64,000 nt of DNA, from the NCBI GenBank assembly GCA_963714405.1, contig CAVQOH010000002.1, positions 682,001 to 746,000 of the forward strand, read 5' to 3'. Under the pieces are notes generated by a model. The model was not told the origin of the DNA, did not search any database, and worked only from the letters and a program-made list of their open reading frames with translations. The position numbers and the translations under genes are program-made. Each line of letters starts with the position of its first letter. The stretch's first letter is position 1. Source of the DNA: JAZGGS01 sp963714405 (GTDB taxonomy: Bacteria > Bacteroidota > Ignavibacteria > Ignavibacteriales > Ignavibacteriaceae). This document shows positions 46,969 through 56,993 of this stretch, piece after piece.

Positions 46969-47363
46969 TGATTCCCTCTCAATTTATTAATAAATGAATT
47001 AAGTTAACTGGCAAATAAATATTTACCAGCAAAACAGTTTTTACTATCTAAATATTGTTTTGAGACAAGCCATTATTAAAGTATATAAACATTCAAAATT
47101 TTTTTTCGTGGGCTCCACAGCATCGCCCATAGCTGCAAAGATCAAAGACATTATAATTTGCAAATCTATTTTAATAGAAGCAAGAAAAATGTTTTTTGTT
47201 AATTGGCTAATGTTGATAATTGGCAAAGCGGTTAAAATGGTTTGATAAGCTTCAATAAATTAAAACAGTCAGAAATCGCACATTTTATGAAAAGTTATTA
47301 CACTGAAAAAGTACATCTCAATTCTGTAAATTTGTTGACAAATTATTATCTCATTTGGTTTTT
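46969..47363. other. 395-base intergenic region upstream of hemG
   Basis: This divergent region lies between the 105-residue protein gene and hemG. Two opposed frames of about 60 codons overlap at 47044-47245; neither has a ribosome site or family likeness, so I do not call them. TTGACA at 47334-47339 is too near the hemG start to be its -35 element. No other feature is recognised. Confidence 0.35.
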
Positions 47364-48737
47364 ATGGCTGACAAAAAGGTAGTTATTATTGGGGCCGGAA
47401 TTTCCGGTTTAACCGCAGCTCATATCTTACACAAAGTAGGTTATGATGTTACCGTACTTGAAAAGAATAAAAAAGTTGGCGGGTCAATAGAAACTGTTAC
47501 AGAAAATGGTTTTCTTTTTGATCGCGGACCAAATAGTGCTTTGGAAACAACACCCTTAATTTCACAGCTTGTTGATGAACTGAATTTGAAAAATCAACTT
47601 GTATACGCTGACAAAGCAGGAAATAAAAGATACATATTACGTAATAATCAATTGCATGCTTTGCCAATGTCTCCTCTTGCATTTTTAAAATCAAATCTTT
47701 TTTCTACAGAGGCAAAGTTAAGATTATTAAAAGAACCATTTATTGGCAGATCTACAGATGGCTATTACCAAAGCATTGCTGAATTTGTTACGAGAAGACT
47801 TGGACAGGAATTTTTAGATTATGCAATCAATCCCTTTGTTGCGGGTGTTTATGCGGGCAAGCCTGAAGATTTAAGTGTAAAATCTGCTTTCCCAAAATTG
47901 TATGCTTTGGAAGAAGAATATGGCGGGCTGATCCTGGGCGCTATAAGAAGCATCCGCAAAAGAAAGAAAAGAAAAGAACAATCAAAACAAAGTGCAAAAA
48001 TGCTTTCATTTAAAGATGGAATGCGTGTTTTACCAGAGTCAATTGCAAAACAACTTGGCAGTAATGTAAAGCTTAATGTTGAGGTAACCTCCGTAAGAAA
48101 AAGCAGTGATGGTAAATTTGGTGTTGCATATAAAGATGGGCAACAAAACTTAACTCTTCTTGCTCATGTCGTTTTAACAACTGTGCCAGCATTTGCAGCA
48201 GCTAAAATTTTAGATGATTTTGACAAAGAATTAAAAACTCATCTAAATGATATTTATTATCCGCCTGTACTTGTACTTTATCTGGGATACAACAAAGAAA
48301 ACATTAAACAAAACCTTGATGGTTTTGGGTTTTTAGTTCCTTCAAAAGAAAATAAATCTTTTCTGGGTGCAATTTGGAACTCTGTAATTTTTCCAAACAG
48401 AGCTGCTGATAACACAGCTGCATTTACTTTATTTGTTGGTGGTTCCCGGGATCCAGGATTTGTGGATGATGATGAAACATCAGTAATAAAAAGAGTTAAA
48501 CATGAGTTTGAAGAAATTATGCGAATTAATGGTAATCCGATTTTTACTGCCAAAAGATTCTGGGATAAAGCAATACCTCAATATAAATTGGGTTATGTTG
48601 AGCACGAAAATTATTTTGATCACTTTGAAAAAAATAATAAGGGTATAATTTTAAGCGGTAACTATCGCGGAGGTATTTCCGTTGGCGATTGCATTAAGAA
48701 TGCTGAGCTTGTTGTAGAAAAAATTAAAAATTTATAA
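47364..48737 (+). CDS. hemG: Protoporphyrinogen oxidase (FAD, HemG/HemY type)
   Basis: The protein has 457 residues from ATG 47364; a TTG nine bases earlier is in frame but less likely. The N-terminal FAD motif VVIIGAGISGLTAAHI is followed by VLEKNKKVGGSIET and FDRGPNSALETTP, typical of FAD-dependent protoporphyrinogen oxidase. The C-terminal GNYRGGISVGDCIKNAE closes the FAD site. It oxidises protoporphyrinogen IX (or coproporphyrinogen in the coproporphyrin branch) at the membrane. Classical forms use oxygen. It begins the second heme block, 26 bases before hemB. Confidence 0.94.
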   Translation: MADKKVVIIGAGISGLTAAHILHKVGYDVTVLEKNKKVGGSIETVTENGFLFDRGPNSALETTPLISQLVDELNLKNQLVYADKAGNKRYILRNNQLHALPMSPLAFLKSNLFSTEAKLRLLKEPFIGRSTDGYYQSIAEFVTRRLGQEFLDYAINPFVAGVYAGKPEDLSVKSAFPKLYALEEEYGGLILGAIRSIRKRKKRKEQSKQSAKMLSFKDGMRVLPESIAKQLGSNVKLNVEVTSVRKSSDGKFGVAYKDGQQNLTLLAHVVLTTVPAFAAAKILDDFDKELKTHLNDIYYPPVLVLYLGYNKENIKQNLDGFGFLVPSKENKSFLGAIWNSVIFPNRAADNTAAFTLFVGGSRDPGFVDDDETSVIKRVKHEFEEIMRINGNPIFTAKRFWDKAIPQYKLGYVEHENYFDHFEKNNKGIILSGNYRGGISVGDCIKNAELVVEKIKNL

Positions 48738-48763
48738 TGAACAATTATATAGATGGAGAATAA

Positions 48764-49756
48764 ATGACCGATAATAAATTTAACTTCAAACGATTCAGAA
48801 GATTACGTTACAACCCAATCATCCGGGATTTGGTAAGGGAAACAGAGCTGTCAAAAAATGATTTGATATATCCACTTTTTGTCGTTCCGGGAAAGAATGT
48901 AAAAAATCCGGTTAAATCAATGCCGGGTGTTTTTCAATTTTCTGTTGATGAACTAGTTGAAGAATGTAAAGAAGTTGGAGATTTGGGAATTCCTGCAATT
49001 ATTCTTTTCGGCATACCCGAACACAAAGATGAACGAGGGAGCGATGCCTACAATTCTGATGGTATAATTCAAAAAACAATTAGAGCAGTTAAAAAGGAAG
49101 TAAATGATTTGTTAATAATTACAGATATCTGCTTATGTGAATATACATCTCATGGGCATTGTGGTTTGCTTTCGGGAGAAGAAATTTTAAATGATGAAAC
49201 CATTGCACTGCTTGCAAAAGAAGCTGTTTCGCATGTTGAAGCTGGCGCAGATATGGTTGCACCTTCCGATATGATGGATGGTAGAGTTTTTGCAATCCGA
49301 AAAGCACTCGATTATAAAGGTTTTACGAAAATTCCAATTATGAGTTATGCGGCAAAATATTCTTCGGGATATTACGGTCCGTTTCGTGATGCCGCAGAAT
49401 CTACACCAGCTTTTGGTGATAGAAGATCTCACCAAATGGATATTGGAAACATTAATGAAGCTCTTCGTGAAGTTGAAGCTGATATTGAGGAAGGTGCGGA
49501 TATTGTGATGGTAAAACCTGCTGGTCCTTATCTTGATGTGATAAGAAAAGTTAAAGAAAAGTTTGGAATGCCAACTGCAGCATACCAGGTTAGTGGTGAA
49601 TACTCTATGATTAAAGCTGCGGGTCAAAATGATTGGATTGATGAAGAAAGAGTTATGATCGAATCGCTGACTTCAATTAAACGCGCAGGTGCTGATATGA
49701 TTTTAACTTACTTTGCGAAAGATGTTGCAATGTGGATAAATAAAAACAGGAAATAA
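48764..49756 (+). CDS. hemB: Porphobilinogen synthase (delta-aminolevulinate dehydratase)
   Basis: The protein has 330 residues. The zinc-site cysteines are in DICLCEYTSHGHCG, so this is the Zn-dependent type. Active-site lysines are in MSYAAKYSSGYYGPF and MVKPAGPYLDV. It condenses two aminolevulinates to porphobilinogen. The start is preceded by GATGGAGAATAA. It lies directly after hemG and 14 bases before an aldo/keto reductase gene, so the three probably form one operon. In biochemical order it acts before hemC in the other block. Confidence 0.96.
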   Translation: MTDNKFNFKRFRRLRYNPIIRDLVRETELSKNDLIYPLFVVPGKNVKNPVKSMPGVFQFSVDELVEECKEVGDLGIPAIILFGIPEHKDERGSDAYNSDGIIQKTIRAVKKEVNDLLIITDICLCEYTSHGHCGLLSGEEILNDETIALLAKEAVSHVEAGADMVAPSDMMDGRVFAIRKALDYKGFTKIPIMSYAAKYSSGYYGPFRDAAESTPAFGDRRSHQMDIGNINEALREVEADIEEGADIVMVKPAGPYLDVIRKVKEKFGMPTAAYQVSGEYSMIKAAGQNDWIDEERVMIESLTSIKRAGADMILTYFAKDVAMWINKNRK

Positions 49757-49770
49757 GGGGTAAAAGAATT

Positions 49771-50739
49771 ATGAAATATAGAAAACTTGGAAAATCAGAT
49801 ATCGAAGTATCGGAAATATCCTTGGGATGCTGGACAATAGGCGGGCTTAACTGGGTAAACGGTATGCCAAACGGTTGGGCAAACGTTGATGAAAAGGAAA
49901 TTGCCGAAGCGATAAACTATGCAATCGATAAAGGTGTTAATCACTTTGATAATGCTGACGTTTACGGAAACGGACGTGCGGAAAGAATGCTTGCAAGAAT
50001 TCTTGGAAAAAGAACAAACAAATTTATTATAGCTACTAAAATTGGGTGGTTTCCCGGTACAGCAGCACATGCATTTGAACCTTCACATATCCGTCATCAA
50101 TGTGAACAGTCACTCATCAACTTAAAAAGAGATTATATTGATCTTTATTACTTTCATCATGGGCATTTTGGTGATAACGATGAATACCTTGATGATGCAA
50201 TTGAAGTTATGTATAAATTAAGAGATGAAGGAAAAGTACGATTGATAGGGCAATCAGCTTATTCAAATGAAGATTTTCAGAAGTTAATTCCAACAGTGAA
50301 ACCTGATGTGTTACAAAGCTTTGCCAATGCAATGGAAAAAATTTTTATAGCCGATGGCTCTTCCACAAGGAAACTGATGGAAGAAAATAAAATATCTTTT
50401 GTTGCATTCAGACCGGTTGGGCAAGGGCTTTTGCTTGATAAGTATCATAAAGATAATCCACCAAAATTCGGAGATGGAGATCATAGAAGGGGATTGGAGA
50501 GGTTTTCTGCTGAAAAGCTTGCAGAGCTTGCACCCAAAATGGAAAAACTAAAAATTAAATTCGGTTCGTCGGTTGAAGACCTTGCAAGGATGGCCTTGCA
50601 ATACTTGTTACATTATAAATTTATGGGTGCGGTTATTCCTGGTTTCAGAAATCTGCCTCAAGTAAAGGTTAATCTTTCGGCTATGGATGAGCCCCTTAAT
50701 GATGAAGAGTTCGAATTTATTAACAAAGTGTTTGCATAA
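49771..50739 (+). CDS. Aldo/keto reductase
   Basis: The protein has 322 residues forming a TIM-barrel AKR. The tetrad is visible as Asp and Tyr in HFDNADVYGNGRAE, Lys in IIATKIGWFPG and His in YFHHGHFGD. The NADPH-binding end has PGFRNLPQV. Family members reduce aldehydes or ketones in the cytosol; the substrate is not evident. It starts 14 bases after hemB and may share that transcript. Members with this opening (KYRKLGKSDIEVSEISLG) are general AKRs, so a heme role is not implied. Confidence 0.9.
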   Translation: MKYRKLGKSDIEVSEISLGCWTIGGLNWVNGMPNGWANVDEKEIAEAINYAIDKGVNHFDNADVYGNGRAERMLARILGKRTNKFIIATKIGWFPGTAAHAFEPSHIRHQCEQSLINLKRDYIDLYYFHHGHFGDNDEYLDDAIEVMYKLRDEGKVRLIGQSAYSNEDFQKLIPTVKPDVLQSFANAMEKIFIADGSSTRKLMEENKISFVAFRPVGQGLLLDKYHKDNPPKFGDGDHRRGLERFSAEKLAELAPKMEKLKIKFGSSVEDLARMALQYLLHYKFMGAVIPGFRNLPQVKVNLSAMDEPLNDEEFEFINKVFA

Positions 50740-50756
50740 TTTTTAATCAGATAAAA

Positions 50757-51503
50757 ATGAAATCCGTTCGATTTCGATTTTATGAAGAACTGAATGACTT
50801 CCTTCCGGAACAAAAGCGCAAAGTATGTTTTGAACATCATTTTATTGATCGAACATCTGTAAAAGATGTAATTGAATCCATTGGAATTCCACACACTGAA
50901 GTTGATTTGATTTTAATTAACGGCAAATCTGTTGGCTTCGATTATTTAATTAACAATGGTGATGAAATTTCAATTTACCCGGTATTTGAATCTTTGGATA
51001 TAACCGAAGTTCAGCACCTTAGGACAAAGCCGCTCCGCAATCCAAAATTTATTGCAGATGTTCATCTTGGAAAATTAAGCAGGTATTTAAGAATGCTTGG
51101 TATTGATGTTATTTATCACAATAATTCAAGAGATAATCAAATTGTAATAATTTCCATAGATGAACATCGTACCATTTTAACACGCGATTTAGGAATATTA
51201 AAAAGAAAAGACGTTTCACATGGATATTTTGTCCGAAATACTAATGTTAAAAAACAAATTTTTGAAGTAATAAAAAGATTTGATCTTAAAAATGAAGTTA
51301 AGGAGTTTACACGCTGTATAGAATGTAATGAATTACTGGCCGATGTTGCAAAGGGCACAATTGTTAATCAGCTCCCGCCAAAAGTTGCTGCTTCAAAAAA
51401 TGAGTTTTCTGTTTGCCATTTTTGCAATAAAATCTATTGGAAGGGAACCCACTATCAGCGGATGCTTTCATTCATCAAAACTGTTAAGCAATTTGAGTTT
51501 TAA
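50757..51503 (+). CDS. Ubiquitin-like domain fused to Mut7-C RNase
   Basis: The protein has 248 residues. Residues 1-85 form a ubiquitin-fold (Mut7-C ubiquitin) domain with VRFRFYEELNDFL at the start and NGDEISIYPVFESL at the end. Residues about 95-248 form a Mut7-C (PIN-like) RNase domain (FIADVHLGKLSRYLRMLG, ILTRDLGILKRK). It ends in a zinc ribbon with CIECNELL and CHFCNKIYWKG. The fusion is known in bacteria and archaea and thought to act in RNA degradation, but the partner of the ubiquitin-like part is not established. It lies 17 bases after the aldo/keto reductase gene. Confidence 0.88.
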   Translation: MKSVRFRFYEELNDFLPEQKRKVCFEHHFIDRTSVKDVIESIGIPHTEVDLILINGKSVGFDYLINNGDEISIYPVFESLDITEVQHLRTKPLRNPKFIADVHLGKLSRYLRMLGIDVIYHNNSRDNQIVIISIDEHRTILTRDLGILKRKDVSHGYFVRNTNVKKQIFEVIKRFDLKNEVKEFTRCIECNELLADVAKGTIVNQLPPKVAASKNEFSVCHFCNKIYWKGTHYQRMLSFIKTVKQFEF

Positions 51504-51558
51504 TTAGCTAATTTTTAATTATTGTTTTTTATAAATACGTTTTAACGGGACAATATAA

Positions 51559-52788
51559 ATGTGGATTGTTATTCGCCTGCTAATTGGCATCGCACTTCTC
51601 CTACTTGTTGAATATTATTTCATCAAAAAGATAAATCTTACCGTAAAGCATTTCTTTCCAAAATTTTACATCGGCGCTTTCAGAGCAGTAAAAAATACTT
51701 TACTTGTTTGGTTAAATCTATATCCAATTGTCTTAATAATCATTTTTATTTATTTCGCAATATCAGGTAATTATGTTTCTTCACCGGAAAGTAAAATCAT
51801 TGATTATCTGTTTGTTTATCCTTTCTGGATTTTCTTCATTCTGATTATACAGGTTGGATTGTTTTTATTATTGCTTGATTTACTAAAACTACTTGTGCTC
51901 CCTCTATACAAAAAGAACCGTAAAAATTTTCTGCGAATTCAATCTGCCTTAACTTTTTTAATAATTGGATTTTTTATTGTGTACGTTCCGATAAGAGTAA
52001 CTTATGATTACAATTCAGTTACAATTAGGAGTGTTGAATATCACAAAAAGAATTTGCCAAAGGTCTTAGAAAATTTCAAAATTGCATTTATTTCCGATTT
52101 ACAAACTGACCACTACACGGATGAGAACAGAACAGATAATTTTATTCAAAAAGTTAACTCAACCAAACCGGACCTGGTTTTAATTGCGGGTGATCTTATT
52201 ACAACCGGTTCAAATTATATTCAATTAAGCGGACAAAAAGTGGGCGCAATTAAATCAAGATATGGGGTTTATTCCTGCGTAGGAGATCATGATAATTGGG
52301 CTTATAGAAATGACAGCAAACAAAGCATTGCTGAAATAAAAAAATCGCTAATGAAAAACAATGTTGAAATGATTGATAACGAAACACGTTTAATTAAAGT
52401 TTCTGATGCACAAATTGGAATAACTTTTATTACCAATACTTACGTGAGCAAAGCAGATGATCATATTCTCGATACTTTATCATCAAGCTGCAAAGGAGAT
52501 TTGAAAATATTTTTAACCCATCAACCAAGACCATTTCTTATAGATGCTGCTCATAAAAACAATTTTGATCTATACCTTGCCGGACATACACATGGTGGGC
52601 AGGTTTCATTTATTTTTCCTTTTATATTTTTAACACCCACACAATTCGAAACAAAATATGTCCGCGGTGATTTTTGGTTTGATGACATGCTAATGATTGT
52701 TACAAGAGGTTTAGGAATGTCTCTCGCACCTATCCGTTATAATTCTACTCCCGAAGTGACACTGATTGTCCTGAAAAATTCCAAATAA
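51559..52788 (+). CDS. Membrane-anchored metallophosphoesterase
   Basis: The protein has 409 residues. The N-terminal third holds about four hydrophobic segments (first VIRLLIGIALLLLVEYYF). The C-terminal part (about 165-400) is a calcineurin-like phosphoesterase, with metal ligands in FISDLQTDHYT, VLIAGDLITTG, VGDHDNW, THQPRP and LAGHTHGGQV. It resembles YkuE/YaeI-type membrane phosphoesterases (UDP-diacylglucosamine or phospholipid substrates in some members). The active site faces one side of the cytoplasmic membrane. No partner gene suggests the substrate. Confidence 0.88.
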   Translation: MWIVIRLLIGIALLLLVEYYFIKKINLTVKHFFPKFYIGAFRAVKNTLLVWLNLYPIVLIIIFIYFAISGNYVSSPESKIIDYLFVYPFWIFFILIIQVGLFLLLLDLLKLLVLPLYKKNRKNFLRIQSALTFLIIGFFIVYVPIRVTYDYNSVTIRSVEYHKKNLPKVLENFKIAFISDLQTDHYTDENRTDNFIQKVNSTKPDLVLIAGDLITTGSNYIQLSGQKVGAIKSRYGVYSCVGDHDNWAYRNDSKQSIAEIKKSLMKNNVEMIDNETRLIKVSDAQIGITFITNTYVSKADDHILDTLSSSCKGDLKIFLTHQPRPFLIDAAHKNNFDLYLAGHTHGGQVSFIFPFIFLTPTQFETKYVRGDFWFDDMLMIVTRGLGMSLAPIRYNSTPEVTLIVLKNSK

Positions 52789-52846
52789 TAAACTACTAAT
52801 TCAGCAGTGCTTTTTATAAGTTTATCATTTCAATAGGAATCGTTGT

Positions 52847-54608
52847 ATGTCATCAAAATATTTCAACAAGGTATTGATTAACTCACTGGGTAGGAGTATT
52901 AGAATTATACTGTTCTGCACAATAATTATTACTTTTTTCTTATTCGCATCATGCAGTAATTCACCGCAGCCTGTAAGCGCTAAAAATGGCATGGTGGTTT
53001 CAACAAGTTCATATGCTTCAAAAGTCGGTGTTGATATTTTGAAGAAGGGCGGTAATGCTATAGATGCTGCTGTTGCAGTTGGATTTGCACTTGCGGTTAC
53101 TTATCCATCTGCCGGAAATATTGGTGGCGGCGGATTTATGGTTATTCATCTTGCCGGTGGGAAAAACATTACAATAGATTTTCGTGAGAAAGCACCCTTA
53201 TCAGCACACCGGGATATGTACTTAAATGAAGCCGGTGAATTCCTTCCTGAACTTAGCCAGCAAGGAACAACTTCTACGGGGGTGCCAGGAAGTGTTGCAG
53301 GATTAATCTACGCACTTGAAAAATATGGTACATTGCCCCTGGCTCGAGATTATACAACCGGCAATTGATCTGGCAAAAAATGGATGGAAACTGGAAAAAA
53401 GAGATGTCTATTATATTAATAGTAATCTTCCCGAATTTGAAAAATACCCTTCTTCATTAAAGGTGTTTTCAAAGGAGGGTAATCCTTATCAGGAAGGTGA
53501 TCTTTTCATTCAGCCTGATCTTGCTTCGACACTTGAAAAAATAAAAGAAAATGGTGCTGATGGTTTTTATAAAGGAAAAATTGCTGAGCTGCTTGTTGAT
53601 CAGGTTAGTTCTTTGGGAGGATATTTAACGATGGAAGATCTTGCCAGATATGAGGTTGTTGAAAGAGAACCGATTCTTGGAAATTACCGTGGTTACGAAG
53701 TGGTTTCTATGCCTCCGCCTAGTTCTGGCGGAATTGCTTTGATTGAGTTGCTTAACATTCTGGAAAATTATAATCTTAAAGATGACGAATGGGGAAGCAG
53801 TAAATACATTCATCAAGTTGTTGAAGCGATGAAGTATGTTTATGCGGATAGGACTTATCATCTTGGTGATGAAGATTTTTATCCTGTTCCAAAAGAACAG
53901 CTAATCTCTAAAGATTATGCAAAATTCATATTTAATAAAATTGAACGAGCTAAAAATATTGCTGTTCCATCAAATGAAATTAAATGCTACGGAGTTTCGC
54001 CGTTTAATGAAAGCACAGAAACCACACATTATTCTGTTTACGATAAATTTGGTAACGCAGTTAGTACAACAACAACAATTAACTCGTCATTTGGCTCGAA
54101 GATAGTCGTTGATGGTGCTGGATTTCTGCTTAATAACGAAATGGATGACTTCAGTAGTAAGCCCGGTGTGCAAAACCAGTTTGGTTTACTTGGTACGAAA
54201 GCAAATTCAATCCAACCAGAAAAAAGAATGCTTAGCTCGATGACGCCAACCATAATTCTGAAAGATGAAAAGCCATTCATTATTATCGGCTCACCGGGTG
54301 GTGCAATAATTATAACAGCGGTACTGCAAGTAATTTTAAACTGTATTGATTTTGATATGAATATCAGAGAAGCAATTGATGCACCAAGAATTCATCACCA
54401 GTGGCAACCAGATTCAATTTATTATGAACAAAAAGCATTATGTGATGATGTGAAAAATGAACTAATTGAAATTGGTTATGCATTTATTGACAGAGATGCA
54501 GAACTACGCATACTCGGAATTGTAGAAGGAATAATGATAGATTGGGTAAATAAAACAATTTATGGTGCTTCAGATTTACGTGGTGGCGGATTAGCAATAG
54601 GATTTTAG
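52847..54608 (+). pseudogene. ggt: Gamma-glutamyltransferase, one frameshift near 53340
   Basis: Both halves belong to one enzyme. The N-terminal frame (52847-53368) has a lipoprotein-type signal ending in FASC, the block KGGNAIDAAVAVGFALAV and GVPGSVAGLIYALEKYG. The second frame takes over with EIIQPAIDLAKNGWKLE and runs to 54608, containing the catalytic Thr in ETTHYSVYD and GSPGGAIIITAVLQV. The join, LPLA then LEIIQPAID, needs one base to restore the frame. The repaired protein would be about 587 residues, a periplasmic glutathione-hydrolysing enzyme that self-cleaves at the Thr. As written it cannot be made whole; sequence error or recent mutation are equally possible. Confidence 0.88.
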
Positions 54609-54684
54609 CTTTTAATAACAATTTATACTGCTTCAAAAACCGGTGAACACATCATTATTTTTAACTTAATACGAATTTCTTTTT

Positions 54685-56091
54685 GTGGGTGAAATCAGTA
54701 AAAAAATCCATTATATGTGGAATCTTTTCCGACTTGCATTAGCAGGCGGCGAAGCTAACATCTTAGAAGGAAATATTAACCGGGCAATAATTCTTCTTGC
54801 TATCCCGATGACTTTAGAGATGGTAATGGAATCACTTTTCGCTGTGGTAGATATTTTCTTCGTAAGCAAAATAGGTGTTAATGCAATTGCTGCAGTTGGA
54901 TTAACTGAATCGATGATGACCATAACTTATTCTCTTGGATGGGGAATTGCCATGGGAACTACCGCAATGGTTTCACGAAGGGTCGGGGAAGGGGATATTA
55001 AAGGTGCATCTGTTTCTGCCGTACAGGCAATTTATCTTGGTGTATTGGTTTCCATTCCGCTCATCATCGCTGGCGTTGTTTACTCAGAAGATTTACTGAA
55101 ATTAATGGGTGCATCTCAAGCAGTAATTGAAGAAGGTCTGGGTTATACCAGGTTGCTGTTTGCAAGCAACATGATAATAATTTTAATATTCCTTATTAAT
55201 GGTATTTTCCGTGGTGCAGGAGATGCATCACTGGCAATGAGAACTTTGTGGATTGCTAACGGCCTGAATATTTTTCTTGATCCAATGCTGATACTTGGCA
55301 TAGGTCCTTTTCCAAAACTTGGAATTGAGGGAGCTGCAATAGCAACTATAATTGGGAGAAGTATAGGAATTATCTATCAGGTATTTCATCTTTATAAAGG
55401 AAAAGGAATAATTAAAATCCACAAAAATAACTGGGGAATAAAAATAGATGTGGTTATCCGGTTAATTAAACTTTCAGCTGGTGTTACAGCACAATTTATT
55501 ATATCATCTGCAAGCTGGATATTACTGATCAGAATTATTTCAACATTTGGTAACGTAGCCCTTGCTGGTTATACCATAGCTTTACGAATTGTAATTTTTA
55601 CAATTCTTCCGGCGTGGGGTTTTTCAAACGCTGCAGCAACAATGGTTGGGCAAAACCTGGGTGCAGATCAAATTGAGCGCGCAGAAAAATCAGTTTGGCG
55701 AACTGGCTTATTTAATGTAATATTTATGGGCTCAGTGATGATAGTTTTTTTCCTCTTTGCAGAAAATATCGCGTCATTTTTTACAAAAGATATTGAAGTA
55801 ATAAAAGAAGCAGCTCAATGTTTAAATATTTTTGCAGTTGGTTATTTGTTTTACGCATTTGGTATGGTGCTCGTTCAATCTTTTAACGGTGCAGGCGATA
55901 CAAAAACTCCAACTATAATGGATTTTTTTATTTTCTGGTTAATACAACTTCCGCTCGCATATTTTCTTGCGATCGGGCTGGGTATTAAAGCATCGGGGGT
56001 TTACTGGGCTGTAGTAATATCTGAATCTTTGTTTACAGTTGTGGGTTATTTTCTTTTTAAAAGAGGAAGATGGAAAAACGTGAAAGTTTAA
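54685..56091 (+). CDS. MATE-family multidrug/sodium exporter
   Basis: The protein has 468 residues from GTG 54685, or ATG 54715 as an alternative. About twelve membrane helices in two similar halves are visible. The MATE features include RAIILLAIPMTLEMVMESLF, GWGIAMGTTAMVSRRVGEGD and, in the second half, WGFSNAAATMVGQNLGA. These transporters export cationic drugs or metabolites using a Na+ or H+ gradient. The substrate is not readable. It is followed 20 bases later by an arylamine N-acetyltransferase gene. Confidence 0.92.
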   Translation: MGEISKKIHYMWNLFRLALAGGEANILEGNINRAIILLAIPMTLEMVMESLFAVVDIFFVSKIGVNAIAAVGLTESMMTITYSLGWGIAMGTTAMVSRRVGEGDIKGASVSAVQAIYLGVLVSIPLIIAGVVYSEDLLKLMGASQAVIEEGLGYTRLLFASNMIIILIFLINGIFRGAGDASLAMRTLWIANGLNIFLDPMLILGIGPFPKLGIEGAAIATIIGRSIGIIYQVFHLYKGKGIIKIHKNNWGIKIDVVIRLIKLSAGVTAQFIISSASWILLIRIISTFGNVALAGYTIALRIVIFTILPAWGFSNAAATMVGQNLGADQIERAEKSVWRTGLFNVIFMGSVMIVFFLFAENIASFFTKDIEVIKEAAQCLNIFAVGYLFYAFGMVLVQSFNGAGDTKTPTIMDFFIFWLIQLPLAYFLAIGLGIKASGVYWAVVISESLFTVVGYFLFKRGRWKNVKV

Positions 56092-56111
56092 ATTCATCCA
56101 ATTAATATTTT

Positions 56112-56915
56112 ATGAATAAACAATTTAAAAAATATTTTAAGCTTCTGGGCATTAGCGTATTTCAACCATCACTAAAATTTCTAAATGATATTGTAAAAGC
56201 ACATCTTATAAAAATTCCGTTTGAAAATATTTCAAAGCTGCTTTATAAAAAACAGGGCGCGGATGATATTCCTGATCTCTCAACTTATCTGGATGGAATA
56301 GAAAAGTATAATTTTGGCGGGACTTGCTATGCAAATAACTATTACATCAATTTACTCTTAAATCATCTCGGTTTTGATGTTATGCTTTGTGGTGCTGATA
56401 TGAAAAATCCTGATGTGCATATAATAAACATCGTTACAATTGATAAGCAGCAATATATTGTTGATACAGGATATGCTGCTCCATTTTTTAAACCTCTGCC
56501 GTTATTTTTAACCAAAGACTACATTGTTTCTCTTGGAAATGAAAAATATATTATTAAACCAAAAGATGAAATTGGTAATTCAAAAATTGAACATTATTAT
56601 AATGGTGAGCTTAGACATTGGTACACAGCAAAACCAAAAGGGCGCAGTATAAAAGAATTCAGAAATGTAATTAAAGGATCTTATTCTGATGAAGCACTGT
56701 TTATGAATATTTTTCGCATCACACGATTTATAGAGAACGGCTCACTTGTAATGCGAAATTTACGGCTTACCGAGTCAAATGGTTCAAATTATACAACAAT
56801 TGATTTTACACGAAAGGAGTTGCCTCAGATTGTTGAAGATAAGTTCTTCATTCCTGCTGATATTTCCAGAGAAGCATTAAACACTATTAATGAATTTCAG
56901 GATGTCTTTGATTAA
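56112..56915 (+). CDS. Arylamine N-acetyltransferase family protein
   Basis: The protein has 267 residues. The catalytic triad of the family is visible: Cys in FGGTCYANNYYIN, His in NPDVHIINIV and Asp in YIVDTGYAAPF. The early block HLIKIPFENISKLLY is the family's usual N-terminal stretch. Family members transfer acetyl or other acyl groups from CoA to arylamines or act in natural product synthesis. It lies 20 bases after the MATE exporter gene, and together they might handle a toxic aromatic amine; that pairing is an inference. Confidence 0.88.
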   Translation: MNKQFKKYFKLLGISVFQPSLKFLNDIVKAHLIKIPFENISKLLYKKQGADDIPDLSTYLDGIEKYNFGGTCYANNYYINLLLNHLGFDVMLCGADMKNPDVHIINIVTIDKQQYIVDTGYAAPFFKPLPLFLTKDYIVSLGNEKYIIKPKDEIGNSKIEHYYNGELRHWYTAKPKGRSIKEFRNVIKGSYSDEALFMNIFRITRFIENGSLVMRNLRLTESNGSNYTTIDFTRKELPQIVEDKFFIPADISREALNTINEFQDVFD

Positions 56916-56993
56916 TAATTGCTTTATATTTTTATTCATGATTTTCAGTTTTAATTTCAACAAATGTTATGTTTTTTCATTAAATCATCACTT

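Noticed and set aside
47044..47245. Two opposed open frames of about 60 codons before hemG
   Set aside because: They overlap each other almost completely. Neither has a ribosome site, domain or composition like neighbouring proteins.
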